Shown here piece after piece: positions 7,004 through 16,342 of a stretch of 35,208 bases of DNA (position 1 is its first letter; every line of letters begins with the position of its first letter). The stretch is from positions 1 through 35,208 of the forward strand of contig NZ_WHMA01000028.1 in assembly GCF_010994375.1 (NCBI RefSeq). Direction: 5' to 3'. A model generated the notes under the pieces. The model did not search any database. It worked only from the letters and a program-made list of their open reading frames with translations, and was not told the DNA's origin. The position numbers were made by a program, and so were the translations under genes. The DNA is from Halomonas sp. NO4. GTDB taxonomy: Bacteria; Pseudomonadota; Gammaproteobacteria; Pseudomonadales; Halomonadaceae.

Positions 7004-8398
7004 ATGACAATCTGGATTCCCCGGCTTGCCGAGACAGGCCCCCGCTACCGCGCCATCAGCGACGCCATCGCGGCAGCGGTGCAGTCGGCCGAGCTCGCTC
7101 CCGGCAGCCGCCTGCCACCGCAGCGTCGCCTGGCCGATGCCCTGGGCGTCACCGTGGGCACCATCACCCGCGCCTATGCCGAAGCGGAGCGCCAGGGCTG
7201 GGTGCACGCCCGAGTGGGCAGCGGCACCTACGTGCGGGGGGGCGACGACGACCCGGTCGCCCCCTTCCTGGCCAGCCGCCCGGTCGAGGATGGCGTGGTC
7301 GACCTGAGCCTGAGCCTGCCGCCGCCGCACCCTTGGCGCGCCGCCGCCCTGGGGCGCGCCCTGGCGGCGATCAGCCAGGATGAGGGGGTGCTCAGGCGGG
7401 CGGTGGAATACCAGCCCGAGCGGGGCGTTCCCGCCCACCGGGAGCAGCTTGCCGCCTGGATGGGCCGGCTGGGCCTACCGGTGCCCCCGGAGCGGCTGCT
7501 GATCACCCAAGGCGGCCAGCACGGCATCGACCTCACCCTGCGCGCCCTCACCCGGCCAGGGGCGCGCATCGCCGCCGACGCCCTCACCTACCCGGGGCTG
7601 ATCAGCGCCGCGCGCCAGGCGCACATCAAAGCGCTCCCCGTGCCGCTCGACGCTGCCGGCATGGACATGGAGGCCCTGGCGCGCCTCTGCGCCCAGCAGC
7701 CGCCACAGCTCGTCTACGTCACCCCGGAACAGAACAACCCCACCGGCGCCATGCTCAGCGAAGCACGGCGCGAACGGCTCGCCGAGCTGGCCGAGCGCCA
7801 CGAGTTCTGGATCCTGGAAGATGGCGTACAGTACCTGCCGGACGCCGAGCGCGGCACGCCGCTCTATCGGCTGGCGCCGCAGCGTACCCTGTTCGCCTTC
7901 AGCACCGCCAAGGTGCTTGCCGGCGGCCTGCGTATCGGCGTGCTGGTCGTGCCCGAGGCGCTGCAGGAGCGGCTGGGCGCGGCGCTGCGCGCCCAGAGCT
8001 GGATGGTGCCGCCGCTGATGGTCGAGGCGGTGTGTCACTGGGTAGCCAGCGAGGATGCCGAACGGCTGCTGAGCTGGCAGACCCAGGAGCTGGGCGAGCG
8101 CCAGCGCCTGGCCCACGAGCGGCTGGGGAACTACGCGCCCAGCGGGCGCCCCCACGGCAGCAACCTCTGGCTGCCGCTGCCCGAGGGCGTGCGCGCCGCC
8201 GAACTGCTCGCCAGCCTGGAGGCGCGCGGCGTGCGCCTGACCAGCGCCGAGCCGTTCTGCGTGGGCAGCGAGCCGGCACCGCAGGCCGTGCGGCTCTGCC
8301 TCGGCGCCGCGGCCTCGCGGGAGGCGCTGGCCCGGGCCCTCGAGCGCCTCATCGAGACCCTCGACGAGCCGCCGCCCTCGCCCTGGCGCACGCTGTAA
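7004..8398 (+). CDS. MocR-type GntR/aminotransferase transcriptional regulator
   Basis: The protein has 464 residues. A GntR winged helix lies at about 12-78 (LPPQRRLADALGVTVGTITR, then VGSGTYV). A class I aminotransferase-like domain follows, with NNPTGAM at 244-250 and the PLP lysine expected at Lys303 in FSTAKVLAGGLRIG. The usual EDDxY segment reads EDGVQYL. MocR regulators sense PLP or amino acid-PLP adducts and control neighbouring transport or amino acid genes. The divergent LysE-type exporter is the obvious target, and the nearby PLP-dependent dehydratase is a second candidate. The ribosome site is weak. The gene converges with the acetate kinase gene with only 7 bp between the stops. 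Confidence 0.92.
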   Translation: MTIWIPRLAETGPRYRAISDAIAAAVQSAELAPGSRLPPQRRLADALGVTVGTITRAYAEAERQGWVHARVGSGTYVRGGDDDPVAPFLASRPVEDGVVDLSLSLPPPHPWRAAALGRALAAISQDEGVLRRAVEYQPERGVPAHREQLAAWMGRLGLPVPPERLLITQGGQHGIDLTLRALTRPGARIAADALTYPGLISAARQAHIKALPVPLDAAGMDMEALARLCAQQPPQLVYVTPEQNNPTGAMLSEARRERLAELAERHEFWILEDGVQYLPDAERGTPLYRLAPQRTLFAFSTAKVLAGGLRIGVLVVPEALQERLGAALRAQSWMVPPLMVEAVCHWVASEDAERLLSWQTQELGERQRLAHERLGNYAPSGRPHGSNLWLPLPEGVRAAELLASLEARGVRLTSAEPFCVGSEPAPQAVRLCLGAAASREALARALERLIETLDEPPPSPWRTL

Positions 8399-8405
8399 GA
8401 GACCG

Positions 8406-9608
8406 TCAGTCGTCCAGGTGACGCGCGGTGTACCAGGCGATGATGCGCTCCTCGTCGGTGGGAATCACCCACACCCCGAGGCGGCTGTCGGCGGCAGCGA
8501 TATCGGTGGCGTGCTCGGCGTTGGCAGACGAGTCGAGCCGTGCCCCCAGCCAGCCGCAGCCCTCCACCACCGCGGCACGCACCGGTGCCGCCCGCTCGCC
8601 GATCCCCGCGGTGAACACCAGATGATCGAGCCCGCCCAGCGCCGCGGTCAGGCTGCCGATCTCCCGCACGATGCGGTAGACGAACAGCTCGATGGCCTCG
8701 GCCGCCGCCGGCGCGTCGCTGGCCAGGAGTTCGCGCATGTCGCCGCTGACTCCCGAGACGCCCAGCAGGCCCGACTCCTTGTAGAGCAGGTGCTGCACGC
8801 GCTCGGCGGAAAGGCCTTGGTTGAGGATCAGGTGCAACACCAGGCCGGGGTCGAGACTGCCGCTTCGGGTGCCCATCATCAGCCCCTCCAGGGCGGTGAA
8901 GCCCATGGTGGAGGCCACACTCCTGCCGTCGCGCATGGCGCACAGACTGGCGCCGTTGCCCAGGTGGGCGACGATGGTGCGCCCGGTGGCACCGCCCACC
9001 TCGCGCGGCAGGACCCGGCTGATGTAGTCGTAGGAGAGCCCGTGGAAGCCGTAGCGGCGAACCCCCGATTCGGCATAGCGGCGCGGCAGCGGACAGGTCT
9101 GGGCCACGCGGGGCTGGCCGGCATGGAAGGCGGTATCGAAGCAGGCCACCTGGGGCAGAATGGGGCGCATCTCCCGCAGCGCGCGAACCGGCGCCAGGCC
9201 GTGGGGCTGGTGCAGCGGCGCCAGCGGCACCAGTGCATCAAGCCGGGTCAGCCCGGCGCTGTTCAAGGTCAGCGGTTCGCGGTAATCGGGGCCGCCGTGC
9301 ACGATCCGATGCCCCACGGCAGTGATATCGCCGAGATCGGGATTCGCCTCGATCCAGCCCAGCACCCGCGACAGGGCCGCATCGTGGTCCAGGTCGCTCG
9401 GCACGCGTCCCAGTGGCGAGCGCGCCTCGCCGCACTCGCGCCGCCGCCCCTCCGAATCGATCAGGGTCAGCCGCGCCTGGCTGCCCAGGCCCGCGAAGTG
9501 GCCCCGGTAGCGCAGCTTGAGTCCCATGAGTTCGGCATCGCGAGGCGCGCCGAACAGGGCGAACTTGAGGCTCGACGAGCCGCTGTTGATGACCAGTATC
9601 TCGTCCAT
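8406..9608 (-). CDS. ackA: acetate/propionate-type kinase
   Basis: The protein has 400 residues, the normal length of acetate kinases. Family motifs are present: VINSGSSSLKF at 6-16, GHRIVHGGPDY, YGFHGLSYDYI, VAHLGNGASLCAM, GTRSGSLDPG and FTAGIGE. The enzyme converts acyl phosphate and ADP to the acid and ATP, reversibly. Its start overlaps the stop of the upstream maoC-pta gene by one base (TGATG), so the two are translationally coupled and probably act in sequence: acyl-CoA to acyl phosphate to acid plus ATP. Because the partner Pta domain is of the broad acyl type, the substrate may be propionate, butyrate or hydroxybutyrate rather than acetate only. Confidence 0.93.
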   Translation of the reverse strand: MDEILVINSGSSSLKFALFGAPRDAELMGLKLRYRGHFAGLGSQARLTLIDSEGRRRECGEARSPLGRVPSDLDHDAALSRVLGWIEANPDLGDITAVGHRIVHGGPDYREPLTLNSAGLTRLDALVPLAPLHQPHGLAPVRALREMRPILPQVACFDTAFHAGQPRVAQTCPLPRRYAESGVRRYGFHGLSYDYISRVLPREVGGATGRTIVAHLGNGASLCAMRDGRSVASTMGFTALEGLMMGTRSGSLDPGLVLHLILNQGLSAERVQHLLYKESGLLGVSGVSGDMRELLASDAPAAAEAIELFVYRIVREIGSLTAALGGLDHLVFTAGIGERAAPVRAAVVEGCGWLGARLDSSANAEHATDIAAADSRLGVWVIPTDEERIIAWYTARHLDD

Positions 9609-11023
9609 CAGCAACCCACCTTCGTCTGGTGCTCGGCAACCAGCAGCGCCAGGGCGCAGGAGGCCAGGCGGGTGATGGCATCGTCGGCGCGGCTGGTCAG
9701 CACGATGGGGACCCGCGCGCCCACCACCAGGCCCGCGCCGGAGGCATCGGCCAGGTAGGTGAGCTGCTTCATCAGCATGTTGGCGGCCTCGAGGTCGGGG
9801 GCCACCAGGATGTCGGCACGCCCCGCCACCGGCGAGTCGATGCCCTTGGCGGCCGCCGCCGCCTCGGAGACGGCGTTGTCGAAGGCCAGCGGCCCGTCGA
9901 TCACACCGCCGCGAACCTGGCCCCGCTCGGCCATCTTGCACAGGGCCGCCGCCTCCACGGTGGAGGCGATCTTGGGGTTGACGGTCTCCACCGCCGAGAG
10001 GATCGCCACTTTGGGATCGGAGTTGCCCACGGCGTGGGCCAGCTCGATGGCGTTCTGGACGATGTCGCGCTTGGCGGCCAGGTCGGGATAGATGTTGATG
10101 GCCGCATCGGTGATGAACAGCGGGCGCGGATAGGTGGGCACGTCGAAGGCCATGACGTGGCTGATGCAGCGCTCGGTGCGCAATCCGCCCTCGCGCTTGA
10201 CCACCTCGTGGAGCAGCTCCTCGGTGTGCAGCGCTCCCTTCATCAGGGCACCGACCTTGCCGGCGCGGGTCAGCGCCACCGCCTCGGCCGCGGCGGCGTG
10301 GCTGTGCGGCACGTCGACCAGCGCGAAGTCGCCGATATCGATGCCCGCCGCCTCGGCCGCGGCACGGATCTTCACCGCCGGCCCTACCAGCACCGGCTCG
10401 ATCAGCCCCTGGCGCGCCGACTCCCAAGCGCCCTGTAGCGAGACCTCGTCGACCGGGTGAACCACCGCCATGCGCACCGGCGCCGGGTGGTTGGCAGCGC
10501 TGAGCAGTTCGTGCAGCCGCGCCCGCTCGGCCAGGCGCACCCGCGGCAGGATGGCACGCGGCCGGCGAATCTTCTCGACAGGGGCCTGCACCTTGGCCTC
10601 GCCCTCGATCACCACGCGGCCATCCTGGTTGACGCAGCGGCAGTCGAAGGTGATGCGATGCCGCTCGGCATCCTTGCTGCGGGCGGTCACGCTGACCCTG
10701 AGCACGTCGCCGAGACGCACCGGCTCGCGGAAGCGCAACGTCTGCCCCAGGTAGATGGTGCCGGCACCGGGGAGTTCGGTACCCAGCACCGTGGAGATCA
10801 GCGCCCCGCCCCACATGCCGTGGGCCACCACCTCCTGAAAACGCGTGCTCTTGGCGAAGTCCTCGTCGAGATGCGCGGGATTGATGTCGCCGGACATGAT
10901 GGCGAAGAGCTTGATGTCATCGAGCGTCAGGCGCTTCTCGATGGTGGCGCTGTCGCCCACCCGTATCTCGTCGAAGGTGCGATTCTCGATCTGCCCCGGC
11001 TCCGCTGCCGTGTCGTTCGCCAT
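9608..11023 (-). CDS. bifunctional MaoC-type enoyl-CoA hydratase / phosphate acyltransferase
   Basis: The protein has 471 residues. The N-terminal MaoC hot-dog domain spans about 15-150, with FAIMSGDINPAHLDEDFA as the hydratase motif including the catalytic Asp and His, and HGMWGGALISTVLG after it. The C-terminal half, about 170-465, is a phosphate acetyl/butyryltransferase domain (VGALMKGALHTEELLHEV, ITDAAINIYPDL, ADILVAPDLEAANML). The fusion is a known architecture. It links (R)-specific enoyl-CoA hydration, as used around polyhydroxyalkanoate and beta-oxidation, to acyl-phosphate formation. GGGGAG precedes the ATG at 11023. The kinase gene directly follows. Upstream frame extension to 11158 has no family support. 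Confidence 0.92.
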   Translation of the reverse strand: MANDTAAEPGQIENRTFDEIRVGDSATIEKRLTLDDIKLFAIMSGDINPAHLDEDFAKSTRFQEVVAHGMWGGALISTVLGTELPGAGTIYLGQTLRFREPVRLGDVLRVSVTARSKDAERHRITFDCRCVNQDGRVVIEGEAKVQAPVEKIRRPRAILPRVRLAERARLHELLSAANHPAPVRMAVVHPVDEVSLQGAWESARQGLIEPVLVGPAVKIRAAAEAAGIDIGDFALVDVPHSHAAAAEAVALTRAGKVGALMKGALHTEELLHEVVKREGGLRTERCISHVMAFDVPTYPRPLFITDAAINIYPDLAAKRDIVQNAIELAHAVGNSDPKVAILSAVETVNPKIASTVEAAALCKMAERGQVRGGVIDGPLAFDNAVSEAAAAAKGIDSPVAGRADILVAPDLEAANMLMKQLTYLADASGAGLVVGARVPIVLTSRADDAITRLASCALALLVAEHQTKVGC

Positions 11024-11203
11024 GCCCTGCTCCCCGAATCGGTCTTTCACCCAGCATACTGCAGTGCAACATGCGGATGCCATCCCGATAGACGATGCCA
11101 TGACACACCGAACTGAAGTATGACAGGTATCAAGAGAAGCACAGGCGCGGGGAGCCATCTATAGTGAGCCAGACAGGCGTCATTCACGGCCCATGAGGAA
11201 GCC
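11024..11203. other. divergent intergenic region of maoC-pta and ridA
   Basis: This 180-bp strip should hold the promoters of both divergent genes. A TATAGT at 11160-11165 could be a -10 box for the RidA gene, but no convincing -35 box lies 16-18 bp before it. GATGCCAT occurs twice, at 11076-11083 and 11094-11101, 18 bp apart, which could be a binding site repeat. No further gene is seen. Confidence 0.35.
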
Positions 11204-11671
11204 ATGCCGCAGTATCGCAACGACCCCACGCTGGAAGTGCCCGTCTTTCCGGGCAGCCACCTGGTCATCGACGAGGACTATATTTTCGTGTCGGGGCTGA
11301 CGGTCACGGATATCCAGGGCGGCGAAACCGTTCTGGGCGACCTCACCGAGGAAACCAACTGGATCATGCGCCGCCTGGAACGCATGCTCGCCTTTGTCGG
11401 CACCGACCTCTCCCACACCGTGCGGGTCGACGTGCACCTCACCAACCTCGACGACATCCACGAATTCGACGCGGCCTACGCGGAGTTCTTCGACCGCGAC
11501 CGCTATCCCGCACGCACCTGCACCGAGTCACCACGCCTCTACGGCGGGGCCAACGTGGAGGTCACCCTGATGGTGCGTCGGCCCGAGGCCAACGACGAAG
11601 CGGCCGACGAATCGGCAGCCGACGAATCACCGCCCAACGAGAACGACGAGGCAGGCCAGGACAGAGACTGA
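11204..11671 (+). CDS. RidA family protein with acidic C-terminal tail
   Basis: The protein has 155 residues. Residues about 8-126 form the RidA/YjgF/UK114 fold, with VSGLTVTD in the second strand, VRVDVHLTNLDDIHEFDAAY in the helix-strand unit and YPARTCTES at 101-109, where Arg104 and Cys106 match the conserved ARxC segment of active imine deaminases. RidA hydrolyses reactive 2-aminoacrylate formed by PLP enzymes such as serine/threonine dehydratases. Residues 128-155 add a 28-residue tail rich in Asp, Glu and Ala that ordinary RidA proteins lack. GAGGAA lies 5 nt before the ATG. The PLP dehydratase at 5320 is a possible source of its substrate, but the genes are far apart. Confidence 0.9.
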   Translation: MPQYRNDPTLEVPVFPGSHLVIDEDYIFVSGLTVTDIQGGETVLGDLTEETNWIMRRLERMLAFVGTDLSHTVRVDVHLTNLDDIHEFDAAYAEFFDRDRYPARTCTESPRLYGGANVEVTLMVRRPEANDEAADESAADESPPNENDEAGQDRD

Positions 11672-11680
11672 CCCTGGCCT
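11653..11680. terminator. weak bidirectional hairpin between convergent genes
   Basis: AGGCCAGG (11653-11660) and CCTGGCCT (11673-11680) are perfectly complementary around 12 nt. The hairpin spans the end of the RidA gene and the stop of the convergent metal permease gene. There is no T-run, so its role as a terminator is only suggested by position. Confidence 0.3.
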
Positions 11681-12591
11681 CAGGCCGCGGCCGGACGGCG
11701 GCGCGGCCCGGCCAGGCAAGCGGCCAGCAGGATCAGCCCCGACAGGGTAGCGATCATCCCGGCGGCACTGAGGGAGACCTCGTAGCCGAACCAGCCCGGA
11801 CCGTAGCCGGCCAGCACGTAGCCAAGCACCGAGGCGAGCACCGCGAAGCCCTGGCTCCAGGCGATCTGCGCCGCCAGTCGATCGGTCATCAGCCGCGCGG
11901 CAGCGGCCGGACAGATGAACATGGCGATCACGATGATCGAGCCCACCGCCTCGAAGGCGGCAATCGCCGCCACCGCCACCAGGCTCACCAGCAGCAGGTC
12001 GACCAGGGCGGGATGAGCGCGCACGCTGGCGGCGTAATCGGGGTCGAAGCTGCCCAGCACCAAGTGGCGGCGGAAGACCCCCACGAAGGCCACCACCACC
12101 AGCCCCACCAGCACCACGCGTGCGAGCTGCGGCGGCAGACCGGCGAGCGCCGCCGGGTCGTACAGGGCACCCGGACCGGTACCCTCGAACCAGATCAGAC
12201 TCTCCAGGTTGCCGTACAGGGCGTGCTCCACGTCCAGGTGCACGCCGGTGGCGTCGTGCCACTCCAGCAGCAGCACGCCAACAGCGAAGAGGCTGGTGAA
12301 GGTCACGCCCATGGCCGCGCTGGTCTCCACCCGGCCGAGCCGGCGAATCAGCTCGATCATCACCACCGTGACCAGCGCCGACACCCCGGCACCCAGCATC
12401 ATGGCCGTGGAGGCGAGCATGCCGGTGAGAATGAAGCTGACCACGATGCCGGGCAGCGCCACGTGGCTGATCGCATCACCGATCAGGCTCTGGCGCCGCA
12501 GCACGAGGAAATTGCCCAGCAACGCACAGGTCATGCCGATCACCACGGCCACCACCAGCGGCACCAGGCTGAACATCATGAAATCGCTCAT
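11680..12591 (-). CDS. metal ABC transporter permease (TroD/MntD type)
   Basis: The protein has 303 residues and about eight or nine hydrophobic segments. It belongs to the ABC-3 permease family for manganese, zinc or iron: GNFLVLRRQSLIGDAISHVA near 26-45 and VGSIIVIAMFICPAAAARLM near 220-240 are family hallmarks. It is the last of four coupled leftward genes. The start overlaps the end of the other permease gene by 4 bp. Two different permeases beside one ATPase and one binding protein are the TroABCD/MntABCD/SitABCD layout, in which the permeases form a heterodimer. Confidence 0.92.
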   Translation of the reverse strand: MSDFMMFSLVPLVVAVVIGMTCALLGNFLVLRRQSLIGDAISHVALPGIVVSFILTGMLASTAMMLGAGVSALVTVVMIELIRRLGRVETSAAMGVTFTSLFAVGVLLLEWHDATGVHLDVEHALYGNLESLIWFEGTGPGALYDPAALAGLPPQLARVVLVGLVVVAFVGVFRRHLVLGSFDPDYAASVRAHPALVDLLLVSLVAVAAIAAFEAVGSIIVIAMFICPAAAARLMTDRLAAQIAWSQGFAVLASVLGYVLAGYGPGWFGYEVSLSAAGMIATLSGLILLAACLAGPRRRPAAA

Positions 12592-13804
12592 GCCCGGCTC
12601 CCTGCCGAGGCATCGCCCAGCAGCTCGGCTTCCAGGGTCATGATGGCGTCCGGCGAGAGCACGTGGGCAATCGGCGTGAGCCCCGAGTGCTCCTGCTGCA
12701 GGGCATCCTCGGGGTAGCGTTCGCGGTACAGCGCCCACAGGCGCTCCTCGTGCTCGGCATCGCGCGCCGCGGCGCGCCCGGGCAGGGTGGGCACGCCGTC
12801 GCGGCGCAGATAGCCGCGCCGGCGCAGCACCTTGAGGGTGAGGTCGTCGAAGATCGGCTCGTCCCGGGCCACGGCCAGCAGCCCCTGACGCAGGTGCACC
12901 CGGCGCCGAAAGCGCTGGTAGGCCAGCAGCGAGGCGAGCACCCCGCGCCGCGGCGAAAACAGGAAGGAGACGAAGAACAGCGCAAAGGCGGCCAGCACGA
13001 TCAGGGGGCCGGTGGGCAGTCCCTCGGCCACCGCGGAGAGCGTGACCCCCAGGTAGCCGGCCAGGGTGCCCAGCACGGCGGCCAAGGCCACCATGCGCAG
13101 CGGTCGGTCGCTCCAGAAGCGCGCCGTCACCGGCGGGATGATGGTCAGCGCCACGATCAGGATCAGCCCGGTGACCTTGAGGCCGATCACCACCACCACC
13201 ATGAGCAGCGCCAGCATGGCCAGGTCGATCCGCCCGGTGGGCACACCCTGAGTGCGCGCGAAGTCAGCATCGAAGCAGACCATCAGGAATTCGCGACGCA
13301 GTCCCAGGATGGCCAGCAGCACCGCCAGGGCGCAGAGCGCGATCAACTGCGCCTCTGACGCCAGCATGCCGGCCGTGGCGCCCACCAGGTAGCCGGTGAG
13401 GCCAGCCTGCCCCGTGACCGCCATCGACTGAATGACGGTGATCAGCACCACGCCGAAGGCGAAGAAGGTGGAGAGCACCGCACCGATGGCGGCATCTTCG
13501 CCCAGCCGGGTGCGCTCGCTGATCCGCTGCACCGCCCACAGGCCGAAGGCGGCACTGCCGGCCGCTCCGGCCAGCAGCGCCGGCAGCCAGCGCCCGTCAC
13601 CCTGGATCAAACCGACGAGGATGAAGGCCAGCGCCAGACCCGGCAGGGTGGCGTGGCTGATGGCGTCGCTGACCAGCGAGCGCTTGCGCAGCAGGATGAA
13701 GGTGCCGATCATGCCGGCGCCGGCCCCCAGCAGCATGGTACCCAGGGTGACCAGGCTGGTGTTGTAGCCCAGGCGAAACGTCAGGGCGAGCCACCAGGTG
13801 TCCA

Positions 13805-13805
<1 letters not shown>
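12588..13805 (-). CDS. metal ABC transporter permease with C-terminal DtxR-like domain (TroC/MntC type)
   Basis: The protein has 405 residues, about 110 more than a plain permease. Residues 1-285 are the ABC-3 membrane part (GTFILLRKRSLVSDAISHAT, then ILIVALTIIPPVTARFW). Residues about 300-395 look like the winged-helix and dimerisation parts of DtxR/MntR-type metal regulators: a helical start, LRRRGYLRRDGVPTL as a wing, then DAEHEERLWALYRERY and EHSGLTPIAHVLSPDAI, which resemble the metal-binding helices of those regulators. The tail could sense cytoplasmic metal and gate transport, or be structural. The stop overlaps the next permease start by 4 bp. The start overlaps the ATPase stop by one base. 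Confidence 0.9.
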
Positions 13806-14607
<802 letters not shown>

Positions 14608-14611
<4 letters not shown>

Positions 14612-15600
14612 TGGCTCTTCTCCTCCTCCGCATCGAAGGCCAGCCGGCCCAGGCGGCCGCCCTGTGGCACCTCGCCACCGAGAGCCCGGGCGATCACTGA
14701 AGCGTTGTGGTCGAGCATCCCCAGCCAGGTGCCTTCGTAGCTGCCCGCCGGCCCCATGGCGTCCGAGAAGAGCTCGCCGCCGATGCGTACCTCATGGCCG
14801 AGCGCCTCGGCCCCTTCGATCAGCGCCCGCACGTTGCGATCCGACACCGAGGTTTCGATGAAGATCGCGCCGATCCCGCGCGACACCAGCATCTCCACCA
14901 TGGCCTCGATGCGCGCCAGCCCCGCCTCGCTCTCCGTGGAGAACCCCTGGATGCCGCGCACCTCGAGGTCGTAGGCATCGCCGAAGTAGCCGAAGGCATC
15001 GTGGGCGGTGACCAGCACCCGCGAACCGTCCGGGATGCTGGCCAGCACTTCCTGGGCGTAGCGGTCGACGGCATCGAGCTCCTCCAGATAGGCCGCGGTA
15101 CGCTCGGCGAAGGCGGCCTCGTGCGCGGGGTCGAGCTCGCTCAGCGCATCGCGGATGGCGACCACCACGTGGCGCCAGCGCTGGGGGTCCATCCAAACGT
15201 GGGGGTCGTACTGCGATTCGTACTCCTCGTCGGCAAGACGCGACGCCTCCGGCACCCCCTCGCCCACAGCGTATACCGGGCGGCGCTCGCCAAGCCGCGC
15301 GAGGAAATCCTCCAGTTGCGCCTCCAGGTTGAGCCCGTTCCAGAACACGGCGTCGGCCTGGGTCATGGCGCGCACGTCGTGGCGCGTCTGGCGATAGAGG
15401 TGGGGGTCGACGCCGGGCCCCATGAGCCCCTGCACCGCCACCGCCTCGCCGCCCACCTGGCGCAGGACATCGGCGATCATGCCGGTCGTCGCCACCACCT
15501 GCAGGCGTTCTGCCGATTCCTGAGCATGGGCCGCCAGACCCGGGAACACGAACAGGGAAATCACGAGCCAGGCCCGTGCCAAGGAGCGGATCGACGCCAT
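14608..15600 (-). CDS. metal ABC transporter substrate-binding protein (TroA type)
   Basis: The protein has 330 residues and a signal peptide of about 26 residues ending in AAHAQ. It belongs to the cluster A-I (cluster 9) metal-binding proteins. The four expected ligands are visible: His67 (GVDPHLY), His134 (YDPHVWMD), His200 (TAHDAFGYF) and Asp280 (LFSDAMG). This His-His-His-Asp set matches TroA, which binds zinc and manganese. The long His-rich loop of ZnuA is absent. AGGAG lies about 8 nt before the ATG. It is the first gene of the four-gene importer, and a Fur-like box lies just upstream. Confidence 0.92.
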
Positions 15601-15613
15601 GCAGGCACTCCTG

Positions 15614-15632
15614 TGTGATGAGAATCAATGCG
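15614..15632 (-). promoter_or_regulatory. Fur-like box upstream of the metal importer
   Basis: The leftward sequence CGCATTGATTCTCATCACA matches the 19-bp Fur consensus at about 10 positions by hand count, and the core TGATTCTCATCA is a TGAT-N4-ATCA symmetry. It lies 14 bp upstream of the binding protein start. It could bind Fur, Mur or another metal regulator. No clear promoter boxes were found beside it. Confidence 0.4.
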
Positions 15633-15748
15633 TGTTGCCGTAAAGGCTACCACCTATAAGCTATCTTGTCGGAAAGCGTTAGCCGATCGGACCTGGCAAG
15701 TCGGTTCATAGCCTCGGACTATCAGGCACCTCCCAGCGGAGCGACATC

Positions 15749-16339
15749 ATGGCCAACCACGAACTCGACACCCCGCTAGACGGGCCGCTCAACCACTACG
15801 CTTACGCCCACCGCCTGCTGCACTGGCTGATCGCCGTACTGGTGCTCTTCTCGCTGACGAGCGGCACGACCCTCGGCGCCCTGGGCTTCGAGGGCAGCGT
15901 GGAGACCTTCGGCCGCGCGACCACCGACACGATCTACACTCTGCACAAGACCTCCGGGGTCACGATCCTGGGGTTGATGATACTGCGCCTGGGGAGCCGC
16001 CTGGCCAACGGCAAGCCGCCCTATGCCGTCCCCCTGCCCACCTTCCATCGCCTGGCCAGCGGCCTGGTGCACACCCTGCTCTACGTGCTGCTGTTCCTGA
16101 TGCCCATCCTGGGTTGGCTGGCCACGGCCACGGGCGACTTTCCCGTGCAGTTCTTCGCCTGGAACCTACCGAGACTGGTCGGCGTCAACGAGGCGCTCTC
16201 CGAGACGCTGTTCGTCTGGCACGGCCGCGTGGGCCTTACGATCCTGCTGCTGGCGTGCCTGCACATTGCCGCCGCCCTCTATCACTGGCTGATCCGCAAG
16301 GACGGGGTGATGGCGCGCATGAGCCTGTTGCGGCGCTGA
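15749..16339 (+). CDS. cytochrome b561 family protein
   Basis: The protein has 196 residues and four hydrophobic helices. Haem-ligand histidines are in place: HRLLHWLIAVLVLFSLTSG near 22-40 in the first helix, LHKTSGVTILG in the second, and VWHGRVGLTILLLACLHIAA in the last. Bacterial cytochrome b561 proteins are inner-membrane dihaem proteins that oxidise quinol or pass electrons to superoxide. The gene stands alone, diverging from the metal importer and converging with gntR. Its ribosome site (CGGAGCGACATC before ATG) is acceptable. Confidence 0.9.
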   Translation: MANHELDTPLDGPLNHYAYAHRLLHWLIAVLVLFSLTSGTTLGALGFEGSVETFGRATTDTIYTLHKTSGVTILGLMILRLGSRLANGKPPYAVPLPTFHRLASGLVHTLLYVLLFLMPILGWLATATGDFPVQFFAWNLPRLVGVNEALSETLFVWHGRVGLTILLLACLHIAAALYHWLIRKDGVMARMSLLRR

Positions 16340-16342
16340 GCG

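Noticed and set aside
9609..10814. Upstream extension of the acetate kinase frame
   Set aside because: It runs through the maoC-pta gene in another frame with low-complexity Arg/Gly/Ala sequence; the kinase begins at MDEILVINSG.
11040..11075. TGC-rich stretch resembling a PhaR-type site before maoC-pta
   Set aside because: The match rests on short TGC repeats common in this DNA; no clear symmetry was found.
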